A stretch of DNA of 64,000 bases, taken from assembly GCA_041392855.1 (NCBI GenBank), contig JAWKLD010000001.1, forward strand, positions 2,218,001 through 2,282,000. Direction: 5' to 3'. Each line of letters starts with the position of its first letter. Positions within the stretch are counted from its first letter, which is position 1. This stretch comes from Flavipsychrobacter sp. (lineage in GTDB: Bacteria; Bacteroidota; Bacteroidia; Chitinophagales; Chitinophagaceae). Under the pieces are notes generated by a model. The model did not search any database. It was not told the DNA's origin and saw only the letters and a program-made list of their open reading frames with translations. A program made the translations under genes and the position numbers. Below are positions 43,694 through 52,425 of this stretch, piece by piece.

Positions 43694-45379
43694 ATGAATA
43701 ACGGTAAAAAGAAAGTTGGGAATAGAGTAAAGCCTTTTTTATCTGGGGTGTTGTTAACACTTACCCTAGTCATTTTTGTGCAGGCAAGAACTACTGACTC
43801 TTACTTTGAAATTTCTAAAAACCTAGACATATTCACCAATATATTTAAAGAACTGAATACCAACTATGTTGACCCAATTGCACCAGGTGAATTAATCAAA
43901 ACTGGTATAGATGCAATGCTTAATGAACTTGACCCCTACACTAACTACATTACAGAATCTGATATTGAGGAATTTGAATTTCAGACTACAGGAAAGTATG
44001 GTGGTATAGGGGCTACCATGCGTAAAAATGGGGATACAATCAGAGTTGGGGAAGTTCATGAATACTCGCCTGCCCATAAAGCAGGCTTACACCCTGGTGA
44101 TCGATTAATTTCTGTTGATAATAAAAGTGTTGTAGGTAAATCTCTAAACGATATTAGTGTTCTATTGAAAGGCGCTCCTGGCACTCAACTTAACATCAAA
44201 ATAAAAGACATTTATACAGGTCAAGTAATTGACAAAATAATTGTACGAGGAGAAATAGAAGTATCCAGTGTACCTTATGCAGGTTTTGTTGGTGATAAAA
44301 ATGATATTGCATATGTACGTTTAACACAATTCACACAAGCGTGTAGCAGACAAGTACGTTCTGCATTAGACTCCTTGAAAAAAGTAAACCCTAATATGAC
44401 AGCAGTTGTATTAGATCTTCGTAATAATCCCGGCGGTTTATTAAATGAGGCTGTAGCTACATGTAATCTTTTTGTTGATAGAGGGCAGCTTATCGTTAGC
44501 ACAAAAGGCAAAAGAAAAGAAATAGGTCAGAACTTTAATACTAATGATAAACCTTGGGATACGAAAATGCCTTTGGCTGTACTAATAAACCGTTCTTCAG
44601 CATCCGCTTCTGAGATAGTATCGGGCACTATTCAAGATTTGGACAGGGGGGTTATTATAGGTGAACGTTCTTACGGAAAAGGTTTAGTACAAACTACAAG
44701 GCCCTTAGGTTACAACGCTAGGCTAAAACTAACAACTGCAAAATATTATACACCTAGCGGTAGATGCATACAAGCATTAGACTATTCTCATCGAAATGAG
44801 GATGGCAGTGTTGGCCATGTACCTGATTCACTAAAGAAAGAATACAAAACAAAAAGTGGCCGTAAAGTGTTAAGCGGAGGAGGTGTAGAGCCTGATATTG
44901 ATGTAGACAACAAAGACATTAGCCAATTAGCAGTAACTCTGTACATGAAAGGCTACATTTTTGACTATGCAACACAATATGCTAAAAAGAACAGCTCTAT
45001 TGCAGACCCTGCTAAGTTCAAACTTAGCGATGCAGAATATACTGCATTTGCTAAGTGGCTTGAGGGTAAAGATTATAGTTATAAAACCGAGACCGAAGTA
45101 GCATTAGACTCCTTAAAAAGTGTTGCTAAAAGAGAGAATCGGTTTGACGATTTCGCCTCCACATACAAAGACTTAGAGAAAAAGCTAGCCCATAATAAGA
45201 ATGATGATCTAAATACTTATAAAAAAGAGGTTAGTACATTCTTAGAAAGTGAAATCATCTCAAGGTACTACTACTTAAGAGGAAGAATAAGCCACGGGCT
45301 TACTGATGATAAGTATATTGCCAGTGCAGTAACTACTTTAAACGCTACTACTGAATATAGCGCAATACTTAAGCCATAA
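43694..45379 (+). CDS. S41 family C-terminal processing peptidase
   Basis: This 561-residue protease has an N-terminal membrane anchor (VKPFLSGVLLTLTLVIFV), a PDZ domain (about 100-185; YGGIGATMRKNG...GDRLISVD) and the S41 catalytic core with INRSSASASEIVSG (Ser304) and GERSYGKGLVQ (Lys329), a Ser-Lys dyad spaced as in plant D1 processing protease. The C-terminal part has an extra helical region. I take the ATG at 43694; an in-frame TTG 30 bp upstream adds no conserved residues. It trims periplasmic or envelope proteins. Confidence 0.94.
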   Translation: MNNGKKKVGNRVKPFLSGVLLTLTLVIFVQARTTDSYFEISKNLDIFTNIFKELNTNYVDPIAPGELIKTGIDAMLNELDPYTNYITESDIEEFEFQTTGKYGGIGATMRKNGDTIRVGEVHEYSPAHKAGLHPGDRLISVDNKSVVGKSLNDISVLLKGAPGTQLNIKIKDIYTGQVIDKIIVRGEIEVSSVPYAGFVGDKNDIAYVRLTQFTQACSRQVRSALDSLKKVNPNMTAVVLDLRNNPGGLLNEAVATCNLFVDRGQLIVSTKGKRKEIGQNFNTNDKPWDTKMPLAVLINRSSASASEIVSGTIQDLDRGVIIGERSYGKGLVQTTRPLGYNARLKLTTAKYYTPSGRCIQALDYSHRNEDGSVGHVPDSLKKEYKTKSGRKVLSGGGVEPDIDVDNKDISQLAVTLYMKGYIFDYATQYAKKNSSIADPAKFKLSDAEYTAFAKWLEGKDYSYKTETEVALDSLKSVAKRENRFDDFASTYKDLEKKLAHNKNDDLNTYKKEVSTFLESEIISRYYYLRGRISHGLTDDKYIASAVTTLNATTEYSAILKP

Positions 45380-45381
45380 AG

Positions 45382-46878
45382 TTACTGCTTCCATTGCTGC
45401 AACTCGTCTGCCAGTTTTCTATCATTAGTTAGCCTAGGCACTTTATTTTGCCCACCTAGCTTGCCTATGGACTTCATATATTCTATAAAGGAATGAGGTT
45501 GCATCTGCCTTATTATTAGCGGTTGAAGTATACTACCCTTCACTAAATCATTATAGTATGTGTTCAATGCCCTTAGATTATTATCTAAATCACTTGAAAA
45601 TTCAGCAATATCATTAGGTTCCTTTTCAAACTCAACAAACCACTCATGAAAAGGAAGCTCATTATCCGTTTGTACCATAGGTGCTACTGTAAATTCTATT
45701 ATTTTGGCATTATGCTTTTGTGCGGTCTGTAGCATAGCCTTTTCCACCTCTTCCCCTATTACATGTTCTCCAAATGCAGATATAAAATGTTTTATCCTTC
45801 CCGAAACTATAACACGGTAGGGATCAGTACTTACAAACTTAACCGTATCTCCTATATTATACCCCCATAAGCCTGCATTACTGTTAATGATCAAAGCATA
45901 GTTCTCCCCCACTTTTACATCTTCTAGCGATAAACGGGTTGGATTTTCATCAAACACCTCTCCCACTGGTATAAATTCAAAGAATATCCCCGAATTTGTG
46001 TTTAATAACATCCCCTCAGCCTCAAGTGTATCTTGGAATGCAAAGAATCCTTCCGAAGCAGGAAATGTTTCGAGGATATCAATTTTTCTGCCTACACTTT
46101 GTAATAGTTTCTCTTTATAAGGTTCAAAATTCACCCCACCTTGAACTAATAGCTGAAGGTTAGGAAATATCTCCATTATTTTCTTGCCATCACTTTTTTC
46201 CATTAACCAATCAAAATACATCTGCACCCAAGGAGGTATGCCACTTATCAGTGTCATATTTTTACCTAGCGTTTCGGCTACTATTCTCTCCAGTTTAGTT
46301 TCCCAATCTTCTATACAATTGGTTTCATAACTAGGTAACTGATTCCTTCTTAAATAGTTAGGAACAAAATGATTCACGATACCACTCAGTCTTCCCGTTG
46401 GTACACTACCTGTTCTTTCCAAAACGGGAGAACCAGAAAGAAATATCATATTCCCATCAACAAAAGAGGCATTACCGGTTTCTGCTATATAGCATAACAG
46501 CATATTTTTAGCCGAATTAATATGATTCGGCATAGAATCTTTGGTTATAGGTATATATTTAGCACCACTAGTTGTTCCTGATGTTTTAGCAAAATAAAGA
46601 GGCTTGCCCTTCCATAAAATATTTTGCTTCCCTTCTATAATTTGCTCTACGTAAGGTTTTAGTTTTTCATAATCCCTTATTGGTACCGCTTGTTTATATT
46701 GTAGATGGTTTTTTACCTCAGCTAAATGATGATCATTCCCAAAAGTGGTTTTACCTCCCACTTGTAACAACTTTGAAAGTATATTTTGCTGATCAGATAC
46801 TGCAGTATTCATCCCATTACGGATGCGTTTAGATACAATTGAAGCGTATGGCTTTGCAATGGATGACTTAAACTTCAT
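45382..46878 (-). CDS. GH3 auxin-responsive-promoter family protein (acyl-adenylate/amide synthetase-like)
   Basis: This 498-residue protein of the ANL-related GH3 family has an ATP/AMP loop YFAKTSGTTSGAKYIPIT near residue 90, a second motif QGGVNFEPYKEKL, ASEGFFAFQD, and YALIINSNAGLWGYNIGDTVKFVS further on. In plants, GH3 enzymes couple amino acids to jasmonate or auxin; the bacterial members widespread in Bacteroidota have no established substrate. It ends 2 bp from the convergent S41 protease gene. The start is followed upstream by a 562-bp gene-free region. Confidence 0.88.
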   Translation of the reverse strand: MKFKSSIAKPYASIVSKRIRNGMNTAVSDQQNILSKLLQVGGKTTFGNDHHLAEVKNHLQYKQAVPIRDYEKLKPYVEQIIEGKQNILWKGKPLYFAKTSGTTSGAKYIPITKDSMPNHINSAKNMLLCYIAETGNASFVDGNMIFLSGSPVLERTGSVPTGRLSGIVNHFVPNYLRRNQLPSYETNCIEDWETKLERIVAETLGKNMTLISGIPPWVQMYFDWLMEKSDGKKIMEIFPNLQLLVQGGVNFEPYKEKLLQSVGRKIDILETFPASEGFFAFQDTLEAEGMLLNTNSGIFFEFIPVGEVFDENPTRLSLEDVKVGENYALIINSNAGLWGYNIGDTVKFVSTDPYRVIVSGRIKHFISAFGEHVIGEEVEKAMLQTAQKHNAKIIEFTVAPMVQTDNELPFHEWFVEFEKEPNDIAEFSSDLDNNLRALNTYYNDLVKGSILQPLIIRQMQPHSFIEYMKSIGKLGGQNKVPRLTNDRKLADELQQWKQ

Positions 46879-47440
46879 ATTCCAAAAAGGTATTCAAGTA
46901 AAGCTAAAACTTTATGTGCGATTATAGAATTGTATTTAAATACATATAAAACCTCTTAAACTTATCACGGGTAAGAAATATAATATCAACTTTTATCATA
47001 GCTCAATATCTGGAGCTTGTTTTTAGACTTTATAATGGCAAATGTTCCTACAATTATTAAAACAGACCAAAAAAGGGCTAAAAATCAACAATTTGGGTAA
47101 AATATATTTTTCTTGTCTATATTATTTTATCCTTGTTTGCCGGATTATTGACAAACATCTTAAAACACTTTTTTTCATATCAAACAGAAGTATTTATTTA
47201 TAGTTCAGGAACGCCTCTATGCCTTTATTAGTAATACTTTTGCCTGATTTAACCTTATCAAAAACATAACAAGAAGAAGATTAGTGATATATATATGTAC
47301 GTCTTTAAAACAGGCATTATATTTGATCACATCAATATCAAAAAAACTCTATAAGCTAGTAAATACAGTACATATAGCAAAAATAATTTGCCTGATATCA
47401 AAAAACTGTATTAACTTTGCGCGAAATATTTTGGTAGGTC
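46879..47440. other. 562-bp gene-free region upstream of rplU
   Basis: AT-rich sequence with no convincing gene or RNA. Near its right end it carries the rplU promoter, and three TATCAAAAA copies lie at 47256, 47336 and 47396, two of them next to TGCCTGAT. A short frame at 47284-47484 overlaps rplU and has no family features. Confidence 0.55.
47387..47419 (+). promoter_or_regulatory. Promoter of rplU-rpmA (TTTG-N21-TAACTTTG)
   Basis: A -33 TTTG at 47387-47390 is followed after 21 bp by TAACTTTG at 47412-47419, both exact consensus matches, 21 bp before the rplU ATG. Confidence 0.8.
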
Positions 47441-47737
47441 ATGTTTGCAATAGTAAATATAGCAGGTCAACAGTTCAAGGTTAGAAAAGACGACGAACTG
47501 TTTGTACATAGACTAGGTGGGAACCCTGGTGATAATGTAGAATTTTCTGAAGTTCTAATGACTGGTGATGATAAAAACATCAACTTGTCAGCTTCAGTAA
47601 AAGTAAAAGCAGAAATCGTTGATCACCTAAAAGGTGACAAGGTGATTGTGTTCAAAAAGAAGCGCCGTAAGGGCTATCAGAAAAGTAATGGACACCGCCA
47701 ATATCTTACAAAAATTAAGATTAGCGACATTGCTTAA
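47441..47737 (+). CDS. rplU: 50S ribosomal protein L21
   Basis: This 98-residue protein starts MFAIVNIAGQQFKVRKDDELFVHRL and ends with RRKGYQKSNGHRQYLTKIKI, the conserved RNA-binding tail of L21. It forms the usual pair with rpmA (gap 37 bp). The start codon is 21 bp after a full Bacteroidota promoter. Confidence 0.98.
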   Translation: MFAIVNIAGQQFKVRKDDELFVHRLGGNPGDNVEFSEVLMTGDDKNINLSASVKVKAEIVDHLKGDKVIVFKKKRRKGYQKSNGHRQYLTKIKISDIA

Positions 47738-47774
47738 TTTTTTTTATTAAATTCGTAAATAGTATAATAAGAAG

Positions 47775-48044
47775 ATGGCACACAAAAAAGGTGAAGGTAG
47801 TGTAAAGAACGGCCGTGATTCCAGAAGCAAACGCTTAGGAATTAAAATATATGGCGGTCAGGAAGCAATTGCAGGTAACATTATTGTACGTCAGAGAGGT
47901 ACAGTATACCACCCTGGTGAGAATGTTGGAATCGGTAAAGATTTTACAATATTTTCATTAATTGATGGTACAGTTGAATTTCGTAAAACACGTAACAAAA
48001 CACTTATCTCTGTTAAAGAAAATACAGCAATTGCCGAAGCTTAA
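47775..48044 (+). CDS. rpmA: 50S ribosomal protein L27
   Basis: This 89-residue protein begins [22 protein letters not shown], with the N-terminal tail that reaches the peptidyl-transferase centre, and continues with [24 protein letters not shown]. It starts at once with mature L27 sequence, without the cleaved extension found in some Firmicutes. A terminator hairpin overlaps its last codons. Confidence 0.98.
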   Translation: MAHKKGEGSVKNGRDSRSKRLGIKIYGGQEAIAGNIIVRQRGTVYHPGENVGIGKDFTIFSLIDGTVEFRKTRNKTLISVKENTAIAEA

Positions 48045-48060
48045 CCCGCTCGGCAATTTT
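48029..48060 (+). terminator. Terminator overlapping the rpmA 3' end
   Basis: AATTGCCGA / TCGGCAATT is a 9-bp perfect stem, extendable by GC/GC inside the loop, followed by TTTT. Its 5' arm and part of its loop lie within the last rpmA codons and the stop. Confidence 0.75.
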
Positions 48061-48103
48061 GCCATATAAGGACTTTTTTTTTAACCCTTAAATTCACAAG
48101 TTT

Positions 48104-48541
48104 ATGGCAACAACTAAAAAAGCAGCTAAAAAAGCTGTAGCCAAAAAAAAGGCGGCTCCTAAGAAAGCAGCTAAAAAAGCAGCTCCTAAGAAAGCAGCTA
48201 AAAAAGCAGCTCCTAAGAAAGCAGCTAAAAAAGCAGCTCCTAAGAAAGCAGCTAAAAAAGCAGCTCCTAAGAAAGCAGCTAAAAAAGCGGCTCCTAAGAA
48301 AGCAGCTAAAAAAGCGGCTCCTAAGAAAGCAGCTAAAAAAGCGGCTCCTAAGAAAGCAGCTAAAAAAGCAGCTCCTAAGAAAGCAGCTAAAAAAGCAGCT
48401 CCTAAGAAAGCAGCTAAAAAAGCAGCTCCTAAAAAAGCAGCTCCTAAGAAAGCAGCTAAAAAAGCAGCTCCTAAGAAAGCAGCTAAAAAAGCAGCTCCTA
48501 AGAAAGCAGCAAGAAGAGCAGCTCCTAGGAGAAAGAAATAA
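48104..48541 (+). CDS. Histone H1-like Lys/Ala/Pro-rich repeat protein
   Basis: The 145 residues are almost entirely Lys, Ala and Pro: a 16-residue leader, ten units of AAPKKAAKK, one short AAPKK, two more full units, then AAPKKAARR and AAPRRKK. This composition is that of the bacterial H1-like (HU-tail/AlgP-like) DNA-compacting proteins. It should be extended, highly basic and bind DNA or RNA non-specifically. The gene stands 59 bp after rpmA but behind its terminator, and has its own terminator. Length may vary by repeat slippage. Confidence 0.85.
   Translation: MATTKKAAKKAVAKKKAAPKKAAKKAAPKKAAKKAAPKKAAKKAAPKKAAKKAAPKKAAKKAAPKKAAKKAAPKKAAKKAAPKKAAKKAAPKKAAKKAAPKKAAKKAAPKKAAPKKAAKKAAPKKAAKKAAPKKAARRAAPRRKK
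48152..48490 (+). repeat. In-frame 27-bp tandem repeat inside the H1-like gene
   Basis: Twelve nearly identical 27-bp units plus one 15-bp partial unit. Differences are mostly silent (GCG versus GCA, AAA versus AAG). The partial unit at 48422-48436 shows that unit loss occurs in steps that keep the frame. Confidence 0.9.
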
Positions 48542-48563
48542 GACTTATAGAATCATTTATGAT

Positions 48564-48598
48564 AAGAGACTGTATACTAACTATATAGTCTCTTTTTT
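48564..48598 (+). terminator. Terminator after the H1-like gene
   Basis: AAGAGACTGTATA / TATATAGTCTCTT forms a 13-bp stem with one G-U pair and a 5-nt loop, followed by a T-run. Confidence 0.85.
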
Positions 48599-48711
48599 TG
48601 TGCAACTACCATTCATAAATGCCGTAACTGTTAAACTAAACCCAAACAACGTATTTCATGTATGGAAAACCTTTTTTGATACATCTATTTAGTAGAGTAA
48701 ATAGAAACAAT

Positions 48712-48719
48712 TAAGTTTG
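48712..48719 (+). promoter_or_regulatory. -7 element (TAAGTTTG) of the small membrane protein gene
   Basis: An exact TAnnTTTG match 18 bp before the ATG at 48738. It also argues against an upstream TTG start, which lies inside this box. Confidence 0.5.
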
Positions 48720-48737
48720 CACGATAAAAACAAACCA

Positions 48738-48971
48738 ATGAGTAACGAAAGTAATAGTAGATATAGCAACTTCAGAAGTACAATGCACATTGTTATGGGA
48801 GTACTATATATAGCTATAGGCAGTGCTGTACTTTACCTTAAACTATTCGGTAAATTTGAACTATCTCCCGGGCTAGCTTACTTTATCGGGATTATGATGA
48901 TCTCTTATGGGGCATTTAGAATTTGGAGAGGGTGGAAAGACATACAAAATAACAAACAAAAGTCCTATTAA
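48738..48971 (+). CDS. Small membrane protein with two transmembrane helices
   Basis: This 77-residue protein starts at the ATG at 48738 (MSNESNSRYSNFRS). Two hydrophobic helices are evident: MHIVMGVLYIAIGSAVLYLKLFG and LAYFIGIMMISYGAFRIW, joined by a short loop (KFELSPG), and the C-terminal tail is basic/polar. I do not recognise a characterised family, although similar small proteins are common in Bacteroidota. It lies 110 bp before the PstS-like gene and may be separately transcribed. Confidence 0.72.
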   Translation: MSNESNSRYSNFRSTMHIVMGVLYIAIGSAVLYLKLFGKFELSPGLAYFIGIMMISYGAFRIWRGWKDIQNNKQKSY

Positions 48972-49081
48972 CCCCCTTTTGTAACACTGTTGTAAAAGAG
49001 ACTCTTTCGCTGTTAAATTAATGTTACAAGACAGCTAGGACTTATGCTTTTTTTTAAAATATTGACTAAAATTGCGCTGAA

Positions 49082-49987
49082 ATGCAACGTCTAAGAAATA
49101 CATTATTGATTATCCTCACTACTGGCCTATTTACTGCATGTAATGACAAAAAAGCCAGTAAGTATACTGATACTCCTAGTTCAGGAACAATTAATATTTC
49201 TGTAGATGAATCTTACAAGCCTATTGTAGAACAACAATTAAAAGTTTTCGATAGCAGTTTTCCCGACGCACATATTAATGTACACTACAAGTCTGAAACT
49301 GAATGTATTAACGACTTCAAAAGTGATAGCGCGAGGTTAATTCTTATTACTAGAGACTTATCAGAAGTCGAAAAACAAAATTTACTTGACAATAAAGTTG
49401 TAACACACTCTCTTTCAATAGCTAAAGATGCAGTAGCTATTATTGTTAACAATAATAACCCAGATAGTACAGTTAGTATTAGTGAATTGAAGGGGATGCT
49501 AACAGGAGAAAATATAAATAACTATACTGTAGTATTTGACAATCAGGGTTCTAGCACTCTTAGGTATATGCTAGATTCCATTATACCAGGAGAGCAATTA
49601 GGCAAAAATGTTTTTGCTACCAGCAGTAATGATTCTGTAATAGCTTATGTAGCCAATCACAAGAACGCAATTGGTGTAGTAGGTGTAAGTCATATTAGTG
49701 ACTTTAATGATCCCGAAGGGCTAGCTTTTATTAACAATGTTCGTGTAGTATCTGTTTTAAATGATTCATTAGGGCAGTATTACAAACCTTACCAAATATA
49801 TATAGCCCCAAATAAATACCCATTGGTGCGAAATCTATATTATGTACACAGAGAAACACATCAAGGGCTAGCTAATAGTTTTGCTAGATTCCTACGTGAA
49901 TATAGAGGTCAGCTCATCTTTAAGAGCGGTAGATTATTCCCGACAAGGGTTAATATTATCTTCAGAGGAGCTGAAGTAAACCAGTAA
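49082..49987 (+). CDS. PstS-like periplasmic substrate-binding lipoprotein
   Basis: This 301-residue lipoprotein (lipobox FTAC, Cys20) has the phosphate-binding-protein fold. GTINISVDESYKPIVEQQLKVF opens domain 1, AKDAVAIIVNNNNPDSTVSISELKGMLTG is the hinge-type segment typical of PstS, and FDNQGSSTLRYMLD corresponds to the ligand loop. No pstCAB genes are nearby. Instead a TPR protein follows 51 bp downstream, an arrangement known in Bacteroidota next to TonB/ExbBD genes. A role in envelope energy transduction or phosphate sensing is possible but unproven. Confidence 0.83.
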   Translation: MQRLRNTLLIILTTGLFTACNDKKASKYTDTPSSGTINISVDESYKPIVEQQLKVFDSSFPDAHINVHYKSETECINDFKSDSARLILITRDLSEVEKQNLLDNKVVTHSLSIAKDAVAIIVNNNNPDSTVSISELKGMLTGENINNYTVVFDNQGSSTLRYMLDSIIPGEQLGKNVFATSSNDSVIAYVANHKNAIGVVGVSHISDFNDPEGLAFINNVRVVSVLNDSLGQYYKPYQIYIAPNKYPLVRNLYYVHRETHQGLANSFARFLREYRGQLIFKSGRLFPTRVNIIFRGAEVNQ

Positions 49988-50038
49988 CAAACAATAATAT
50001 CTAACAATAAATAGCAATTTGTATAAAAAATACAACTA

Positions 50039-51739
50039 ATGAAGATTAAACAATCTATAGTAATGATGGTAGCACTTATAATTACAATAAGTGCACAAGC
50101 TCAATCATTAGAAGAAGGAATAAAGATGTATAGATTTGAGCGCTACAAAAGCGCTAAACAACAACTATCATCTTTAGCAGGAGGTAATGCAGTAGCCAAT
50201 TATTACTTAGGACTTTCTGAATTACAACTTGGAAATACTGACGCTGCAAAAGCAATTTTTGCTAAATATCCTGATGATTATGCAAACATCTCCGGTATGG
50301 CTAGAGCAGCTTTTGTAACAGGAGATATTGCTAAAGGGAATGAAATAGCTGAAGATCTAGCTAAAAAAGCAAAAAAGAAAGATGCTACACCTTACCGCTA
50401 TGCTGCTGATGCTATAACTTATACCAAAGGTGGTGACAAGCAAAAGGCAATAGAATGGTATAACCTATTCTTGGAAAAACAAATACTCCCTGAAGTACAA
50501 ATTGCTCTTGCTGACGCCTATCAAGAGGTTCAAGGTGGAGGTGGTAAAGCGATGAACAACTATGAAACTGTTGTAACTAATAACCCTGACAACTCTTTGG
50601 CTTTATCTAGAATAGGTAAATTATGGTATGACGCAAAACGTTATGATCTTGCTTTAGAGAACTGGCAAAAAGCTCAAGAAGCTGATGCTACTAACCCATT
50701 ACCTTATCGCGACTTAGCAAACGCTTATCGCCTTACAGGGAAATATGCGCTAGCTAAGGAGAACGTTGAAAAATACTGGCAATACTCTGATAAAAGTAAT
50801 TCTGATAAAGAACAGTACATGGATATACTATTTCTATCAGAAGACTATAAAGGTGCTATATCTAAAGCGAAGGAATTAATTAGTGCTGGTGTAGTAGAGC
50901 CACGTTTCTACGGAATACTAGCTTTTAGTCAATTAGAATTAGAAGACTCTACAAATGCACTTGTAAACATTAGAAAATATGTAGCAGGAACTCCTAAAGA
51001 TAAGATACGTAGTGTTACTTATTTAAAATATGGTAGTATCATGCTCATGAACAGCATGAATGATTCGGCCGATCATTACTTCACTAAGTATGCTAATAGT
51101 GATACAGCTAAAGACAAATCTGATAGCTATAGAAATATTGCACAAGCCTTTAAAAATCAAAAGGCATATGAGCAAACAGCACGTTGGTATGAGAAGTTGG
51201 TAAATGAATTTCCTAACGATGCTAAAGCTACAGACTTCTTCTATGGTGGTCTTTATTACTACTATAGCCAAGGTTATGGTAAGGCTGATACATTGTTTGC
51301 TATGATGGAGAAAAACTATCCGGATCAGCCATCTGCACCATACTGGAGAGGAAGAGCTAATGCAGCAATTGACAATGAAGCAGAACAAGGTTTAGCAGTT
51401 CCTCATTATGAAAAATGGCTTGACCTTAAAGCAGAAGACATCGGAGCACCAACTATACTATCTAGCAATACTAAAATAACAACTACTGACGCAAACGGGG
51501 CTACAAGAACCACAGATGTTCAAAGTACAACTACATTTAACGATGGTAGTAAAAATGTAAATAAAAACAATCCAGAAAGGCCTAAAGACAAGGATCTAAT
51601 GCAAGCTTACCAGTATCTTTTGTTGTATTACTTTAAGAAAGAAGACAAACCTAATACAGATAAGTACCTTACTCTTGTAGAGTGGGTAGAACCTGACAAC
51701 AAATTATCAGAGCAAATACGTGAAATACGAAAAAAATAA
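50039..51739 (+). CDS. Secreted tetratricopeptide-repeat (TPR) protein
   Basis: This 566-residue protein starts with a signal peptide (MKIKQSIVMMVALIITISAQAQS). TPR units run through most of the length, for example ALSRIGKLWYDAKRYDLALENWQKAQEADATNPLPYRDLANAYRLTG and ARWYEKLVNEFPNDAKATDFFYGG. It should act as a periplasmic or outer-membrane scaffold. It is paired with the PstS-like lipoprotein upstream; both may work in one envelope complex. A 16-bp terminator follows. Confidence 0.88.
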   Translation: MKIKQSIVMMVALIITISAQAQSLEEGIKMYRFERYKSAKQQLSSLAGGNAVANYYLGLSELQLGNTDAAKAIFAKYPDDYANISGMARAAFVTGDIAKGNEIAEDLAKKAKKKDATPYRYAADAITYTKGGDKQKAIEWYNLFLEKQILPEVQIALADAYQEVQGGGGKAMNNYETVVTNNPDNSLALSRIGKLWYDAKRYDLALENWQKAQEADATNPLPYRDLANAYRLTGKYALAKENVEKYWQYSDKSNSDKEQYMDILFLSEDYKGAISKAKELISAGVVEPRFYGILAFSQLELEDSTNALVNIRKYVAGTPKDKIRSVTYLKYGSIMLMNSMNDSADHYFTKYANSDTAKDKSDSYRNIAQAFKNQKAYEQTARWYEKLVNEFPNDAKATDFFYGGLYYYYSQGYGKADTLFAMMEKNYPDQPSAPYWRGRANAAIDNEAEQGLAVPHYEKWLDLKAEDIGAPTILSSNTKITTTDANGATRTTDVQSTTTFNDGSKNVNKNNPERPKDKDLMQAYQYLLLYYFKKEDKPNTDKYLTLVEWVEPDNKLSEQIREIRKK

Positions 51740-51752
51740 ATAGATTACTTTA

Positions 51753-51788
51753 AACAATAAAGCCACCTAAATAGGTGGCTTTATTGTT
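51753..51788. terminator. Bidirectional terminator between TPR and TerB-like genes
   Basis: A 16-bp perfect stem (AACAATAAAGCCACCT / AGGTGGCTTTATTGTT) with an AAAT loop between convergent genes; it overlaps the stop of the minus-strand gene. Confidence 0.92.
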
Positions 51789-52188
51789 TTTTACCTATAT
51801 CTATCAATAACTTTTTTGACAAAGATGTAAGTAGTATTGTTTTTAGTGCAGTATCAGATACATTCATAGCATTAGCTATAATACTAAAGGAAGCACTTTC
51901 TTGTCCATCAACGTCAAAATCCGATACAGCTACATCCGCTAAAAGGGACAGAGTTCCCATATGTAACTCTGCTGGTATTTGCTTAAGCATTGCACCTACT
52001 ATTTCAACAAAAGAGCTTTCAGCAAATTTGACCTGATAGCTTTTATACAAAGCAATGATGGAAACCTCATCATAGTTTGTAAAGATATTTTTCATAGTGA
52101 TAATTGTAATTAGTTCATTATTATCCACTTCCCCATCTGCTTCTGCCATGGCAAACATTAAACACAATACTGCTTCTTTATAATACAT
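51781..52188 (-). CDS. TerB-like helical protein
   Basis: This 135-residue all-helical protein has two pseudo-repeats with acidic loops: MFAMAEADGEVDNNELITI at the start and LADVAVSDFDVDGQESASFSIIANAM later. This matches the TerB/DjlA-type fold, in which the A-x-x-DG-x(3)-E loops bind metal. There is no signal peptide. It stands alone and no other ter genes are present, so a tellurite-resistance role should not be assumed; TerB-like modules occur in many stress and envelope contexts. Confidence 0.72.
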   Translation of the reverse strand: MYYKEAVLCLMFAMAEADGEVDNNELITIITMKNIFTNYDEVSIIALYKSYQVKFAESSFVEIVGAMLKQIPAELHMGTLSLLADVAVSDFDVDGQESASFSIIANAMNVSDTALKTILLTSLSKKLLIDIGKKQ

Positions 52189-52425
52189 ACGAAGATATTT
52201 CCTTTAGGTACTATTAATTTTTAGATGACTAATATAGTCAACAAATTTGCTAACCTGCTTTTCTTGAGAATCATCTTATTAAAAAACAGGATACAAAATG
52301 CAACATTTTGCCTTATAATTATAGGTATTGAAAGATATATCGTATTATTAATGTTTTAATAATTAGGGGTGTATAGTCGTTTGATTGTCCTATAAACTGT
52401 TGCCAATAAATACTTGCGTACTTAT

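Noticed and set aside
47284..47484. Small open frame in the rplU upstream region
   Set aside because: Overlaps rplU, no family features, and the clear rplU promoter lies inside it.
48152..48490. Tandem repeats that could look like a CRISPR or satellite array
   Set aside because: The units are in one coding frame, have no spacers and encode the H1-like protein.
49082..49987. Phosphate ABC transporter locus
   Set aside because: Only a PstS-like protein is present; no permease or ATPase genes.
51781..52188. Tellurite resistance cluster
   Set aside because: A single TerB-like gene without other ter genes; the name reflects fold only.
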